From: Halorussus litoreus
GTDB taxonomy: Archaea; Halobacteriota; Halobacteria; Halobacteriales; Haladaptataceae
Direction: 5' to 3'
NCBI RefSeq assembly: GCF_003382685.1
Contig: NZ_QLVG01000046.1
Location: 1-57,813 of the forward strand
DNA: 57,813 bases
Shown: positions 41,490 to 49,380 of the stretch, in pieces
Position numbering within the stretch: the first letter of the stretch is position 1
Layout of the letters: every line of letters starts with the position of its first letter
Notes under the pieces: generated by a model
What the model was told of the DNA's origin: nothing
Database searches by the model: none
Seen by the model: only the letters and a program-made list of their open reading frames with translations
Position numbers and translations under genes: made by a program

Positions 41490-42233
41490 ATGCACGGCGG
41501 AACCAGTGGCACCGGCATCGCCGGAGCAGTCCAGTACGACCTGAAGCAACTGCACGAGAGCTGGATGGCGCTGTTCTTCCCGCGCCAGCGCGCGAGTCAG
41601 ACCGGCGTCCTCGGCAAGTGGGAGCCCTCGACGACCACCGGTACGGTCGCGTATCGGACGTGGAGCGTGGTCGGCACCGCGGTCGTCGCGCTGCTGTACC
41701 CGCTCGCGCTGTTCGGGTTCGCGGCGCGGTACTACACCCGGAGGATCGACGGCACTGCGACCCGACTCGGCGTGGTCGGCGTGGTCGTGCTCTCGCTGAT
41801 CGCGTGGGGCGCGCTGACCGCGCTCGCGCACTTCCGGTTCTCGACGAACGGCTTCCTCGCGGTCGGGGCCGCGGGCGGGGTCGCGACGGTCTCGGCCGCG
41901 ATCGCGTACGTCACGGGCACCCGCGGCGGGCGCGCGAGCACGGTCCTGCTGGCGTACCCGTTCGCGATGACGGCCGTCTTCCTCCCGCCGGTGGTCGCGG
42001 CGCTGTACTCGCCGACGCTGTCGGACGTCATCTTCCCGAACAGCTACTCGCTGGCGGTCTGGCTGCTCGACAACCCGCTCGACCTCTGGGGAATCAACAC
42101 GTTCCTGCGCGAGCAGTTCACCCTCGAAGGCGCGAACTACGTCGCGATGTGGTTCGGCCTGTCGGTCCCCGTCGGCTGGTTCCTCGGGCTGCTGGTGACG
42201 CTCGCGGACGTCGTGCGGCCGAAAGGGGAGTAG
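41490..42233 (+). CDS. Haloarchaeal multi-pass membrane protein
   Basis: A 247-residue protein with a 45-residue soluble N-terminus (YDLKQLHESWMALFFPRQR) followed by about five hydrophobic segments. The family is unknown to me. TATA-like TTCATAACGG lies about 25-30 nt before the ATG. A 63-residue membrane protein follows 71 bp downstream. Confidence 0.72.
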   Translation: MHGGTSGTGIAGAVQYDLKQLHESWMALFFPRQRASQTGVLGKWEPSTTTGTVAYRTWSVVGTAVVALLYPLALFGFAARYYTRRIDGTATRLGVVGVVVLSLIAWGALTALAHFRFSTNGFLAVGAAGGVATVSAAIAYVTGTRGGRASTVLLAYPFAMTAVFLPPVVAALYSPTLSDVIFPNSYSLAVWLLDNPLDLWGINTFLREQFTLEGANYVAMWFGLSVPVGWFLGLLVTLADVVRPKGE

Positions 42234-42304
42234 CCGAACGAGGAATCCCAGAAGCGGGAGTCGGTAGCACAACTGTTTTGTCGGTTTCGTCCCCATCACC
42301 GCGC

Positions 42305-42496
42305 ATGGAGTTCAGTTTACCCGTGACCGCCGGTGCGCTGGTTGGCCTCGTCGCGCTCGGCACGGCCGGGCTCGTCGGGATGGACGTGATGGCGACGAAC
42401 ACAGTGTTGATGATGGTCGCGCCGTCGATGCTAGCGTTCGGCGCGATAGCGCTGTTCCTCGGGGTCAAGCACGGCGAGTACCGGGCGACGAGGTAG
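42305..42496 (+). CDS. 63-residue two-helix membrane protein (DUF7333-like)
   Basis: MEFSLPVTAGALVGLVALG followed by a second hydrophobic helix around 35-53 and the polar tail KHGEYRATR. Small haloarchaeal proteins of this type are conserved and annotated as DUF7333. The frame is open far upstream (shadow of the gene before), so the start rests on the fit of the protein and its GC-rich third positions. No function is known. Confidence 0.65.
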   Translation: MEFSLPVTAGALVGLVALGTAGLVGMDVMATNTVLMMVAPSMLAFGAIALFLGVKHGEYRATR

Positions 42497-42587
42497 AGGC
42501 AGGCGAGAGAGAAACGATTCGGAGAGAAGACAGTCGAAAGCGTCGGTGGACAGGAAACGAATTCGCGGCGTTCGACGAACTATCGCG

Positions 42588-43556
42588 TTACCCGGTCAGG
42601 CCCATCGCTTCGATCTGTTCCTGATACCGATTTCGAATGGTGACTTCGGTGACTTGGGCCACCTCGGCGACCTCGCGCTGGGTCTTCTTCTCGTTGCACA
42701 GCAGCGACGCGGCGTAGATCGCGGCGGCGGCGTAGCCGGTCGGCGACTTCCCGGAGAGCATCCCCTGCTCGGCGGAGGTCTCGATGATCTCGTTGGCCTT
42801 GGCCTGTACCTCCTCGGGGAGGTCGAGTTCCGAGCAGAACCGCGGGACGTACTTCGTCGGGTCGACGGGTTTCATCTCCAGTCCGAGCTCCTGGGAGATG
42901 TAGCGGTACGTGCGGCCGATCTCCTTGCGCTCGACGCGTGAGACGCCCGCGACCTCCTCCAGCGAGCGCGGGATGCCCTCCTTCCGGCAGGCGGCGTACA
43001 GCGTCGCGGTCGCGACGCCCTCGATAGAGCGCCCGCGGATGAGGTCCTCCTTCAAGGCCCGCCGGTAGATGACCGACGCGACCTCCCGTACCGACCGCGG
43101 AACGCCGAGCCCGGACGCCATGCGGTCGGACTCCGAGAGCGCGAACTGGAGGTTGCGCTCGCCCGCGTCCTTGGTCCGGATGCGGTTCTGCCACTTGCGC
43201 AACCGATTCATCTGGGTGCGCTTCTCGGAGGAGAGCGACTGGCCGTAGGCGTCCTTGTCCTTCCAGTCGATGGTGGTCGTCAGCCCCTTGTCGTGCATCG
43301 TGTTCGTCGTCGGGGCCCCCACGCGGCTCTTGTTCTGGCGTTCCTGGTGGTTGAACGCGCGCCACTCGGGCCCGCGGTCGATGTTCTCCTGTTCGAGCAC
43401 GAGACCGCACTCCTCGCAGGTGAGTTCGGTTCCATCCGCGCTCTTCGCGAGCTTGGTCGACTCGCACTCGGGACACTGCTGGCTCTCGCCTCGCTTCTGC
43501 TCCTGTTTTTGCTCTGACCCGTTCTCTTGTTCTTGCCGCCGACGAGTTCTCTCCAC
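42588..43556 (-). CDS. tfb: Transcription initiation factor TFB
   Basis: A 322-residue TFIIB homologue that bridges TBP and RNA polymerase at promoters. The N-terminal zinc ribbon is CPEC (28-31) and CEEC (47-50). The B-finger/linker region includes [11 protein letters not shown], followed by two cyclin repeats (about 120-215 and 220-315) with the C-terminal helix-turn-helix [18 protein letters not shown] that reads the BRE. Haloarchaea have several TFBs; which paralogue this is cannot be told. The upstream Gln/Lys/Glu-rich 24 residues are typical. Confidence 0.96.
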   Translation of the reverse strand: MERTRRRQEQENGSEQKQEQKRGESQQCPECESTKLAKSADGTELTCEECGLVLEQENIDRGPEWRAFNHQERQNKSRVGAPTTNTMHDKGLTTTIDWKDKDAYGQSLSSEKRTQMNRLRKWQNRIRTKDAGERNLQFALSESDRMASGLGVPRSVREVASVIYRRALKEDLIRGRSIEGVATATLYAACRKEGIPRSLEEVAGVSRVERKEIGRTYRYISQELGLEMKPVDPTKYVPRFCSELDLPEEVQAKANEIIETSAEQGMLSGKSPTGYAAAAIYAASLLCNEKKTQREVAEVAQVTEVTIRNRYQEQIEAMGLTG

Positions 43557-43915
43557 GATAGGTAGCTAGGTGAGCAAACGGGTATAACACTTGTCCGTCG
43601 GAACATCGAAAACATCCAACCAAAACGCGTCGGAATCATTAAGCATCCCGCAGGCACGACAACGATAGCGAAGAGACAGTTCGGCAAGGTCCGTCGCGTA
43701 GGCCCGGTCAACCGTCCGGTCGCGTGCGCACAGTTATCAGTCCGGGCACCTCCCAGCTACTCCATCGCGAGCGAAGCGAGCGGACCAAGGAACCCTCGCC
43801 GGAGGACCAAAGCGGCGAAGCCGCTTCGTCCCGACGGAGGGGTTGACGCCGTGTTTTCCATGACCGTTTTCCAAGGCAGGGAGCGCCTACGGCGCTCTCG
43901 ACCGCTGGAAACGTT
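43557..43915. other. Gap with TFB promoter, a quasi-palindrome and a terminator-like hairpin
   Basis: GTGTTATACC on the minus strand (43581-43590) is a TATA box about 30 nt before the TFB start. 43791-43844 is an imperfect palindrome of about 54 bp: inner arms AAGCGGC (43810-43816) and GCCGCTT (43820-43826), outer AACCC...GGGGTT. GAGCGCC-TAC-GGCGCTC (43881-43897) lies 19 bp after the stop of the PP-loop gene and could end its transcript. Nothing coding is seen. Confidence 0.6.
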
Positions 43916-44887
43916 TCACATGTAACCGAGATCGCGCAGGCGCTCCATCAGGTCCTCCTTGTCCTGGGCGCGGCCCGCGCGCTCGGTGGTGTCTTCGAGG
44001 TTCTGGAGCCACGCCGGCTCCTCGTCGGACTTCTCGGTGCTGACCTCACTGCCGAGCGACCGGAACCCGGCGAAGTACTTCGGGCTGACCGGGATATCGT
44101 CCTGCGTGAGACCGTTCGGCAGGTCGTCGTCGGACTGCGGGACGTAGCCGTCGTCGGGGTAGTCCTCGACGGTGTCCGGGACGACGAAGCCCCAGAAGGC
44201 GTCCCAGACCGCGCGCTCGTCGAACTGGAGGATCGGCTGGACGCGGTCGTGGGGCGGGTAGATGTCGGGGTCGTGGCGCGGGCTGAAGAACGTCTCGTCC
44301 GCGCGGGCCTCCTGCTCGTCCCAGCGCACGCCCGAGATGATGCCGTCGATGTCGAGTTCCTCGATGGTGTCGTTGAGCGCGACCGTCTTGAGGAGGTGGT
44401 TGCCGACGTACGTGTCGAGTAGGAACGGGAACGTGTCCTCCTCGTACTCCAGAATCTCGCGCACGTGGTGCTGGTTGTGCTCGTTCAGGGCGTCGATGGG
44501 GATGTCGTCGCCGGGTCCGAGGTCGTTCGCCTCGGCGTAGTCGCCCACGTCGTCGTTGCTGGCGTAGACGACGTCGAGGTCCCACTCGTCCTCCCACTTG
44601 GCGACGAAGTCGTGGATCTCGTCGAAGTGCTGGAAGTGGTCGATGAACACCGCGGTCGGGGTCGGGAGGTCGAACTTCTCGGCGACCTCCTTGATGAAGT
44701 ACAGCGTGAGCGTCGAGTCCTTCCCGCCGGTCCACATCACGGCGGGGTTCTCGTACTCTTCGAGACCCTTTCGGGTGACCTCGATTGCCTTCTCGATCTT
44801 GTGCTCGATGGACGGGTAGTCCTCGGGGCTCTCGCCTTCGCCGTCGCTATAGTCGACGTCGACGTAGTTCGGGAAGTCTTCGGGCAT
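43916..44887 (-). CDS. PP-loop adenylating protein of the PAPS-reductase/CysD family
   Basis: A 323-residue protein. The PP-loop motif TGGKDST (53-59) binds ATP for adenylation. VFIDHFQHFDEIHDFV and GVRWDEQEARADETFFSPRHD follow, and QPILQFDERAVWDAFWGF resembles the C-terminal region of the CysD subunit of sulfate adenylyltransferase. No ECGLH redox motif is present, so it is not a PAPS reductase. CysN is not adjacent, so the sulfate-activation role is doubtful; tRNA or cofactor thiolation/adenylation is also possible. An AT-rich 18-bp palindrome sits directly before its start. Confidence 0.85.
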   Translation of the reverse strand: MPEDFPNYVDVDYSDGEGESPEDYPSIEHKIEKAIEVTRKGLEEYENPAVMWTGGKDSTLTLYFIKEVAEKFDLPTPTAVFIDHFQHFDEIHDFVAKWEDEWDLDVVYASNDDVGDYAEANDLGPGDDIPIDALNEHNQHHVREILEYEEDTFPFLLDTYVGNHLLKTVALNDTIEELDIDGIISGVRWDEQEARADETFFSPRHDPDIYPPHDRVQPILQFDERAVWDAFWGFVVPDTVEDYPDDGYVPQSDDDLPNGLTQDDIPVSPKYFAGFRSLGSEVSTEKSDEEPAWLQNLEDTTERAGRAQDKEDLMERLRDLGYM

Positions 44888-44892
44888 CGTTC

Positions 44893-44910
44893 GTAATTAT
44901 ATCTAATTAC
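44893..44910. promoter_or_regulatory. 18-bp operator-like palindrome at the PP-loop gene start
   Basis: GTAATTA-TATC-TAATTAC, 7-bp arms, located 6-23 nt before the ATG at 44887. In a leaderless haloarchaeal promoter this covers the TATA-to-start interval, so a protein bound here would block transcription. The remainder of the 329-bp gap 44888-45216 holds the 40-bp palindrome below and no believable gene. Confidence 0.6.
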
Positions 44911-45155
44911 AGGGCTAAAGTGCTTTTCGGCTCTCCATCGTGACAGGATGCAAGAACCGGTCCGTAGGCGGCGTTTACCGCCGTTTCGCACGCTATCTGT
45001 TACCACACCAATGCGCTATTCGACCAGCCGAGAGCGGCAGCGAAGGCCACACCCACCCCATCGCAGCGAGCCGAAGGCTCGCGCACGAGCGGTCGTACCG
45101 CGCGCGAACGAACGTGAGCGCGCGGCCTTTTTTGGTCCAGATTTTTTCGAGGAGC

Positions 45156-45195
45156 GGTGTGCAGGGGTGCGCCGTCCGGCGCACCCCTGCACACC
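45156..45195. repeat. 40-bp perfect palindrome flanked by homopolymer runs
   Basis: 19-bp arms 45156-45174 and 45177-45195 with a TC centre, no mismatch. T-runs precede it (45128-45133, 45143-45148) and an A-run follows (45203-45208). It lies 22 bp beyond the stop of the minus-strand gene at 45217. Confidence 0.9.
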
Positions 45196-45202
45196 CGACG
45201 AA

Positions 45203-45211
45203 GAAAAAAGG
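45203..45211 (-). terminator. T-run terminator of the 45217-45798 gene
   Basis: On the minus strand, a run of six T (45208-45203) starts 9 nt after the stop, the usual signal for archaeal intrinsic termination, and it is backed by the 40-bp hairpin and further T-runs downstream. Confidence 0.6.
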
Positions 45212-45216
45212 TGGTC

Positions 45217-45798
45217 TTAGATGAACTCGTTGTCCCGCCAGTCGACGCCGCTCGACGACGACCCGCCGGAGTTGGGCCCCTCCACGACCTCGATGGAGGC
45301 CGGGCGGTCCTCGCCCTCCACGATGCGGGTGGCCTGTAGCTCGCCGTCGACCTCGCTGATGGCGGTGAGCGTCCCCTTCTCCGCCTGTCGCGCGAGCTCG
45401 CAGAGCACGAGGAACATCGGGTACTGGACCGCGGTGTTCTGGAGCACGGTCTCGCGGTCGCCCTTGAACGCCGCGACCTCGATGAGCTCGCCCAGCGGCT
45501 CCTCGTCTTCGTCGATCTCCTCTACGTCGTCACCCCACCGCGGCCCTTCCCGGCGCTTCTGTTCCTCCTCGGTGTACACCCGGGTCTCGGAGATGCTGGC
45601 CTTCAGCTGAGCGGTCGGCGTGTACTTGCTGATGGTCTCGTCGTCCGACACCGCGCTGATGATGAGCGTGTTCTTGCGCCGGGTGATGTCCACGCTGGCG
45701 ATCTCGGGCGGGAGGTCCGGGTCCTCCTCGAAGTAGTCGTAAACGGTTTCGAGCGGCAGTTCGAGCGTCGAGTGAAGTCGATATACTTGCCCCGTCAT
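45217..45798 (-). CDS. Haloarchaeal DUF7110-like protein
   Basis: A 193-residue soluble acidic protein beginning MTGQVYRLHSTLELPLETVY. Conserved-looking segments are IASVDITRRKNTLIISAV, FKGDRETVLQNTAVQYPMFL and CELARQAEKGTLTAIS. It is recognisable as a haloarchaeal conserved family (DUF7110) with no known role. The start is uncertain: a Met 14 codons upstream (45840) lies 26 nt from a strong TATA box CATATATG (45861-45868), which would make a leaderless 207-residue form; 45798 was kept because relatives start MTG. Confidence 0.75.
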   Translation of the reverse strand: MTGQVYRLHSTLELPLETVYDYFEEDPDLPPEIASVDITRRKNTLIISAVSDDETISKYTPTAQLKASISETRVYTEEEQKRREGPRWGDDVEEIDEDEEPLGELIEVAAFKGDRETVLQNTAVQYPMFLVLCELARQAEKGTLTAISEVDGELQATRIVEGEDRPASIEVVEGPNSGGSSSSGVDWRDNEFI

Positions 45799-45860
45799 TT
45801 GTGATTTCCACGCAGGTTCCCGGCTAGCGATACGGTCCACGGTACTGTAGGCGGTCCAAA

Positions 45861-45868
45861 CATATATG
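45861..45868 (-). promoter_or_regulatory. TATA box CATATATG
   Basis: Centred about 25 nt before the alternative Met at 45840 and about 66 nt before the preferred start at 45798; it predicts transcription start near 45838-45840. Confidence 0.6.
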
Positions 45869-45909
45869 GGCTGTTCTTTTGGTCCGAGTTTCGGTGGTCG
45901 AAACGACTG

Positions 45910-46251
45910 TCAGGCCGACAGGGTGTCGGCCAGTTCGCCGCGTTCGTCGAGTTCGGCCAGCACGTCGCTCCCGCCGACGAACTCGCCGTCGACGAACGTC
46001 TGCGGGATGGTCTCCCACCCGCTGTGGTCTTCGAGCGCCTCGCGGTGCTCGTCGAGCGCGTCGAGTACGTCTACGGTCTCGTAGTCGTCGCGGTGGTGCT
46101 GGATGAGTTCGAGCGCCTTCTGCGAGTAGCCACACTGGGGCATCAGCTCGTTGCCCTTCATGAACAGGACCACGTCGTTGTCCGCGATGGCGGAATCGAC
46201 GCGCTCGCGGACTTGCTCCGCCGACAGGTCGCTTTCGGGCTGGAACGTCAT
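45910..46251 (-). CDS. Monothiol glutaredoxin (Grx4/Grx5 type)
   Basis: A 113-residue glutaredoxin. The active site is PQCGYSQKALELI (Cys40, CGYS, a variant of the CGFS of Fe-S-cluster-carrying monothiol glutaredoxins), with GWETIPQTFVDGEFVGGSDVL (cis-Pro TIPQ and the GG-D glutathione-binding turn). About 20 residues precede the fold. The likely role is transfer of a 2Fe-2S cluster rather than disulfide reduction. The start at 46251 (MTFQPESDLS) was chosen over the longer frame. Confidence 0.92.
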   Translation of the reverse strand: MTFQPESDLSAEQVRERVDSAIADNDVVLFMKGNELMPQCGYSQKALELIQHHRDDYETVDVLDALDEHREALEDHSGWETIPQTFVDGEFVGGSDVLAELDERGELADTLSA

Positions 46252-46314
46252 ACCCTGCAGTACGGTGTCGGCCCGCAAAGAAGTTGCGTTACCTTCTGCC
46301 CGCAACGCGCCGTT

Positions 46315-46375
46315 ACTCGTGGTCGCCCACCTGCCACTTGCCGTCGCCCATCTGCCATCACTCGTCGTTGCCCAC
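46315..46375. repeat. Short tandem repeat overlapping the 3' end of gfcR
   Basis: Two adjacent 21-bp units (46315-46335, 46336-46356; ACTCGTGGTCGCCCACCTGCC-like, 4 differences) and a third partial unit at 46360-46375 (ACTCGTCGTTGCCCAC) that encodes the end of GfcR. It looks like duplication of the gene's 3' end into the spacer. Confidence 0.65.
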
Positions 46376-47005
46376 GCGGACCACGTTGATGAGCGAGTGG
46401 ACCGGGACGCCCTCGACCTCGTCGACGCCCTGCTTGTCCACGAGGACGCAGCACGCGACCGGGTTGCCCCCCTCCTCGCGGATGGCAGTGACAGTCTCGG
46501 TCATCGTGGTCCCGCTGGTGATCGTATCGTCGACCACGTAGCACTCCCGGTCGCGGATCTGGGCGAAGTTCCGCGAGAAGGTGCCGCCCAACTCGTCGAT
46601 GTCGCCCTCCTCCCACTGGTGTTTGCTCGGCGCGTACGTCCCGAGGTCGGTGTCGAGTTCGCGCGCGACCGAGGTGGCAAGCGGCGCGCCCGCCTTCTCG
46701 ATGCCGATGGTGAGGTCGACCTCTTCGCCCTGCTTGCCCAACAGGTCGGCCATCGCCGCGGCCGCGTGGGTGAGGCGGGTGCTGTCCCGGCCGAGTGCCG
46801 ACCAGTCGACGTGGATGTCGTGCGGGCCGCCCGAGGGCTCGGGGCGAGGTGCCCCGGCCGCAGGCTCCGCGCCGGCACCGCTACGATCGACCAGCCAGCT
46901 CGCTGTCTCCCGCGAGACGTTGAGTTCGTCGGCAATCTCCCCTTTCGACAGCCCCTGCTCGGCGAGCTGGGCCGCGCTTTCGATGAGGTCGTCTACGTTC
47001 TTCAT
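46358..47005 (-). CDS. gfcR: GfcR, orotate-phosphoribosyltransferase-like transcription regulator
   Basis: A 215-residue protein with an N-terminal helix-turn-helix (about 1-42; GLSKGEIADELNVSRETASWL) joined by a Pro/Gly linker to a type-I PRTase fold. The PRPP-binding motif CYVVDDTITSGTT is at about 155-167 and SKHQWEEG is the flexible-loop region. Once annotated as PyrE2, this family is known in Haloferax as GfcR, an activator of sugar-uptake and glycolytic genes. It overlaps the glucose dehydrogenase gene by 4 nt (ATGA), so regulator and enzyme are translated together. No orotate-pathway gene is nearby. Confidence 0.93.
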   Translation of the reverse strand: MKNVDDLIESAAQLAEQGLSKGEIADELNVSRETASWLVDRSGAGAEPAAGAPRPEPSGGPHDIHVDWSALGRDSTRLTHAAAAMADLLGKQGEEVDLTIGIEKAGAPLATSVARELDTDLGTYAPSKHQWEEGDIDELGGTFSRNFAQIRDRECYVVDDTITSGTTMTETVTAIREEGGNPVACCVLVDKQGVDEVEGVPVHSLINVVRVGNDE

Positions 47006-48135
47006 GTTCCCGAGAGTTGTACCGCCGTCTTTATTGCCGTTTCGTCGTGGCGAGACTGCGATTCGTCGCTGGCCGACCCGGCTTGCGTATCGTCCCCGAA
47101 CGCCGCCTCGAACTCGTCGAGGCCGTACACGCCGGTCACGAGGTCGGCGAGGAGCCGCTTCGGAAGCTCGCCCAGCGTCTCGATTGCGGCCTCGAAGTGG
47201 CTCACGTTGGAGTTGACGCTGCCCACGAGCGCCTTGTTCGTCATCACGAGTTCCTCGTGGAAGTGGCCGCCGTCGACCTCGAACGTCCACGAGTCGGGCA
47301 CGCCGAGCAGGGCCGCGACCCCGTTCGGCGCGAGCGCGTCGACGCACTCGACGGCGTGTTTCGCGTGGCCGGTCGCCTCGTACACGAGGTCCATCGGCTC
47401 GTGAGCGTCCGGAATCTCCGGCACCGGCGTTCGTCGCGAGTCGAGGTACGTCGCGCCGAGCGCCTCCACGAAGTCGATGGTGGGGTCGGGCCGGTCGCGC
47501 CGCCCGAGACAGTAGAGACGGTCGTACTCCCGCGCGTCGAGCATCGCGAGCGTGAGCAGGCCGAGGCTCCCGTTGCCGAGGACGAGGGCGGACTCTGGCT
47601 CCCAGTCGAACGCCGACCGCGAGGCCGAGGCGTGTTCGAGGGCCTTCTCGGCGATGCTGGCGGGTTCGAGGAGGAACCCCCACTCCGTGAGGTCGTCGGG
47701 AACGGGGACGAGGTACTCGGCCGGGCTGGTGAAGTACTCGGCCATGAACCCATGCGCGCCGTCGATGCCGCGCTCGACGCACGCGTCGGGCGGAGCCATG
47801 TCGGGTTCCCCACGCGCGAAGTATTCGTTCGTATCCGCGGCCGAAGCGTCGGTCCCCGCGGCCGGGGGTCCGCGCACCGTTGGCGCGACCACGTCCCCCT
47901 CCTCGAAAGTGGTGCCGTTGGCCTCGGCGACTACGCCGACCGCCTCGTGGCCGAGCACGAGGCGGTCCTCGCCCGGCGGGAACCCGCCGTGGCTCCCTGC
48001 GAGGACTTCGCGGTCGGTCCCGTCCACGCCCACGCGGAGCGTTCGGACCAGCACCTCGCCGGGCCCGGGGTCGGGCCGCGGCAACTCGGCGATCTCCGGC
48101 GAGGACTCACCGCGCCGCACGACGATTGCGTCCAT
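47002..48135 (-). CDS. gdh: Glucose 1-dehydrogenase (MDR, zinc)
   Basis: A 377-residue medium-chain dehydrogenase that oxidises glucose to gluconolactone, the entry to the semi-phosphorylative Entner-Doudoroff route of haloarchaea. Zinc ligands match Haloferax mediterranei GlcDH: Asp38 (VGVDGTDRE), His63 and Glu64 (LGHEAVG), and the later Glu in LLEPASIAEKAL. The dinucleotide loop is LVLGNGSLGLL, followed by GRRDRPD, whose Arg pair favours NADP+. NSNVSHFEAA is the family's C-terminal signature. The C-terminus is a polar tail. It overlaps gfcR downstream. Confidence 0.95.
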   Translation of the reverse strand: MDAIVVRRGESSPEIAELPRPDPGPGEVLVRTLRVGVDGTDREVLAGSHGGFPPGEDRLVLGHEAVGVVAEANGTTFEEGDVVAPTVRGPPAAGTDASAADTNEYFARGEPDMAPPDACVERGIDGAHGFMAEYFTSPAEYLVPVPDDLTEWGFLLEPASIAEKALEHASASRSAFDWEPESALVLGNGSLGLLTLAMLDAREYDRLYCLGRRDRPDPTIDFVEALGATYLDSRRTPVPEIPDAHEPMDLVYEATGHAKHAVECVDALAPNGVAALLGVPDSWTFEVDGGHFHEELVMTNKALVGSVNSNVSHFEAAIETLGELPKRLLADLVTGVYGLDEFEAAFGDDTQAGSASDESQSRHDETAIKTAVQLSGT

Positions 48136-48160
48136 GCCCGCGGCTACGGCGAGCAGGACT

Positions 48161-48172
48161 AAAAGTATTTAT
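48161..48172 (-). promoter_or_regulatory. TATA region of gdh-gfcR
   Basis: Minus-strand AATAAATACTTTT is centred about 30 nt before the gdh ATG at 48135. Just upstream, GATATAGAAT extends the AT-rich stretch. It would drive the two-gene transcript. Confidence 0.6.
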
Positions 48173-48278
48173 TCTATATCGAGTAAACTTCACAAACGAT
48201 GGGGCTGGCGACCGTCGAGTCCCGAGTTCCGAGCCCCGAGCCCCGAGCCCCGGCGGGCTAGGCCCAGCCCTCGACTCA

Positions 48279-49259
48279 CTACGTCCAAAGGTCGTACAGG
48301 TCGTCGCGGATCGGGTCGGAGACGAACTCGTCGGCGAGTGCGACGCCGAAACCGCGGGTTTCGGCGTCGCACTCGCCCGCTTCCGCGACCGCGCCGACCT
48401 CGCTCGCGGGGATGTCTTCGGCAGCGAGCGCGGCGAGCGCGTCGTCCGCGGCGTCCTCCGGGACGGTGGCTACCAGCGCGCCGGAGCCGAAGATGGCAAG
48501 CGGGTCCACGCCCATCACATCGCAGAGTTCGGCGGTCTCCTCGCGGATCGGTACCGAATCCCGGTCGATTTCGAGGCAGACACCCGAGGCGGTCGCCACC
48601 TCCACGAGGCCGTTCAGCAGACCGCCCTCGGTCGGGTCGTGCATCGCGGTCGCGTACTCGCGGAGCACGGCCGCCTCGGGCGCGACGCTGATGTCGCCGA
48701 AGAACGACTCCGCGCGGTCGAGCAGGTCGGCCGAGAGCCCCAGTTCCTCGCGGAAGTCGGTCGCCAGTATCGCGGTGCCTTCGATCCCCGCGCCCTTCGT
48801 GAGCAGCACGCGGTCGCCGGGTTCGGCCCCGCCGGTCGGCACGAACTCGTCTGCCAGCCCCATCGCGGTCAGCGACACCATCGGGCGCTCCAGCGCCGGG
48901 GTGTACTCCGAGTGTCCCCCGACGATGGCGACCCCCAGCGCTTGCGCTTCCTCGTCCATCTGGCGGGTGAGCACGTCCAGCGTCTCCGGGTCGTCGTCGG
49001 GCAGGAAGACGACGTTCGTGAGCCATCTGGGGTCGGCACCCGAGGCCGCCACGTCGTTGCACGCGACGTTGACCGCGAGCGTGCCGAGGCGCTCGCGCGC
49101 CAGCGAGAGCGGGTCGGAACTCGCGACGAGCAGCTGGTCGCCGACCCGCATCGCCGCGGCGTCCTCGCCGTATCGCGGTCCCATCACTACGTCGTCGTCG
49201 TGCGCGCCCGTCCGCGAGAGCACCTGCGCGAGCGCGTCGCGGTCGAGTTTCCCGATCAT
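48279..49259 (-). CDS. AIR-synthase-like / HypE-like ATP-binding protein
   Basis: A 326-residue member of the PurM/SelD/HypE/ThiL superfamily: VMGPRYGEDAAAM (ATP/Mg-binding N-terminal strand), LAVNVACNDVAASGADPRWL, VGGHSEYTP, LLTKGAGIEGTAILATD, MHDPTEGGLLNGLVEVA (ATP site), FGSGALVATVP. Closest in layout to HypE, but no terminal Cys and no other hyp genes are present, so the hydrogenase role is unsupported. The C-terminal segment around residue 301 (GECDAETRGFGVALADE) is encoded by a 45-bp palindrome. ATATTTAC about 30 nt before the start is the likely TATA box. Confidence 0.88.
   Translation of the reverse strand: MIGKLDRDALAQVLSRTGAHDDDVVMGPRYGEDAAAMRVGDQLLVASSDPLSLARERLGTLAVNVACNDVAASGADPRWLTNVVFLPDDDPETLDVLTRQMDEEAQALGVAIVGGHSEYTPALERPMVSLTAMGLADEFVPTGGAEPGDRVLLTKGAGIEGTAILATDFREELGLSADLLDRAESFFGDISVAPEAAVLREYATAMHDPTEGGLLNGLVEVATASGVCLEIDRDSVPIREETAELCDVMGVDPLAIFGSGALVATVPEDAADDALAALAAEDIPASEVGAVAEAGECDAETRGFGVALADEFVSDPIRDDLYDLWT
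48333..48377. repeat. 45-bp perfect palindrome inside the AIRS/HypE-like gene
   Basis: 21-bp arms 48333-48353 and 48357-48377 with no mismatch around the centre GCG. It is read in frame near the C-terminus of the protein, in a loop region past the last conserved motif. Confidence 0.95.
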
Positions 49260-49380
49260 ACTCGTCCCTCGGTGGTCGGTGGCCGTAAATATCGGTGTCT
49301 TCGCGTTGGACGGGGCGGGTTCGGATAGGCCGAACCCGCGGAGCAGAGAACCTTAGTGGCGCGCCGCCGAAGCGCCGGAC

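Noticed and set aside
44940-45224. Small open frames around the 40-bp palindrome
   Set aside because: Arg/Pro/Ala-rich translations that run through a hairpin; no homology pattern and no promoter or ribosome-binding site.
48150-48190. TrmB-type site (TACT-N7-8-GAGTA) at the gdh promoter
   Set aside because: A GAGTA half-site is present (48180-48184) but no TACT at the required spacing.
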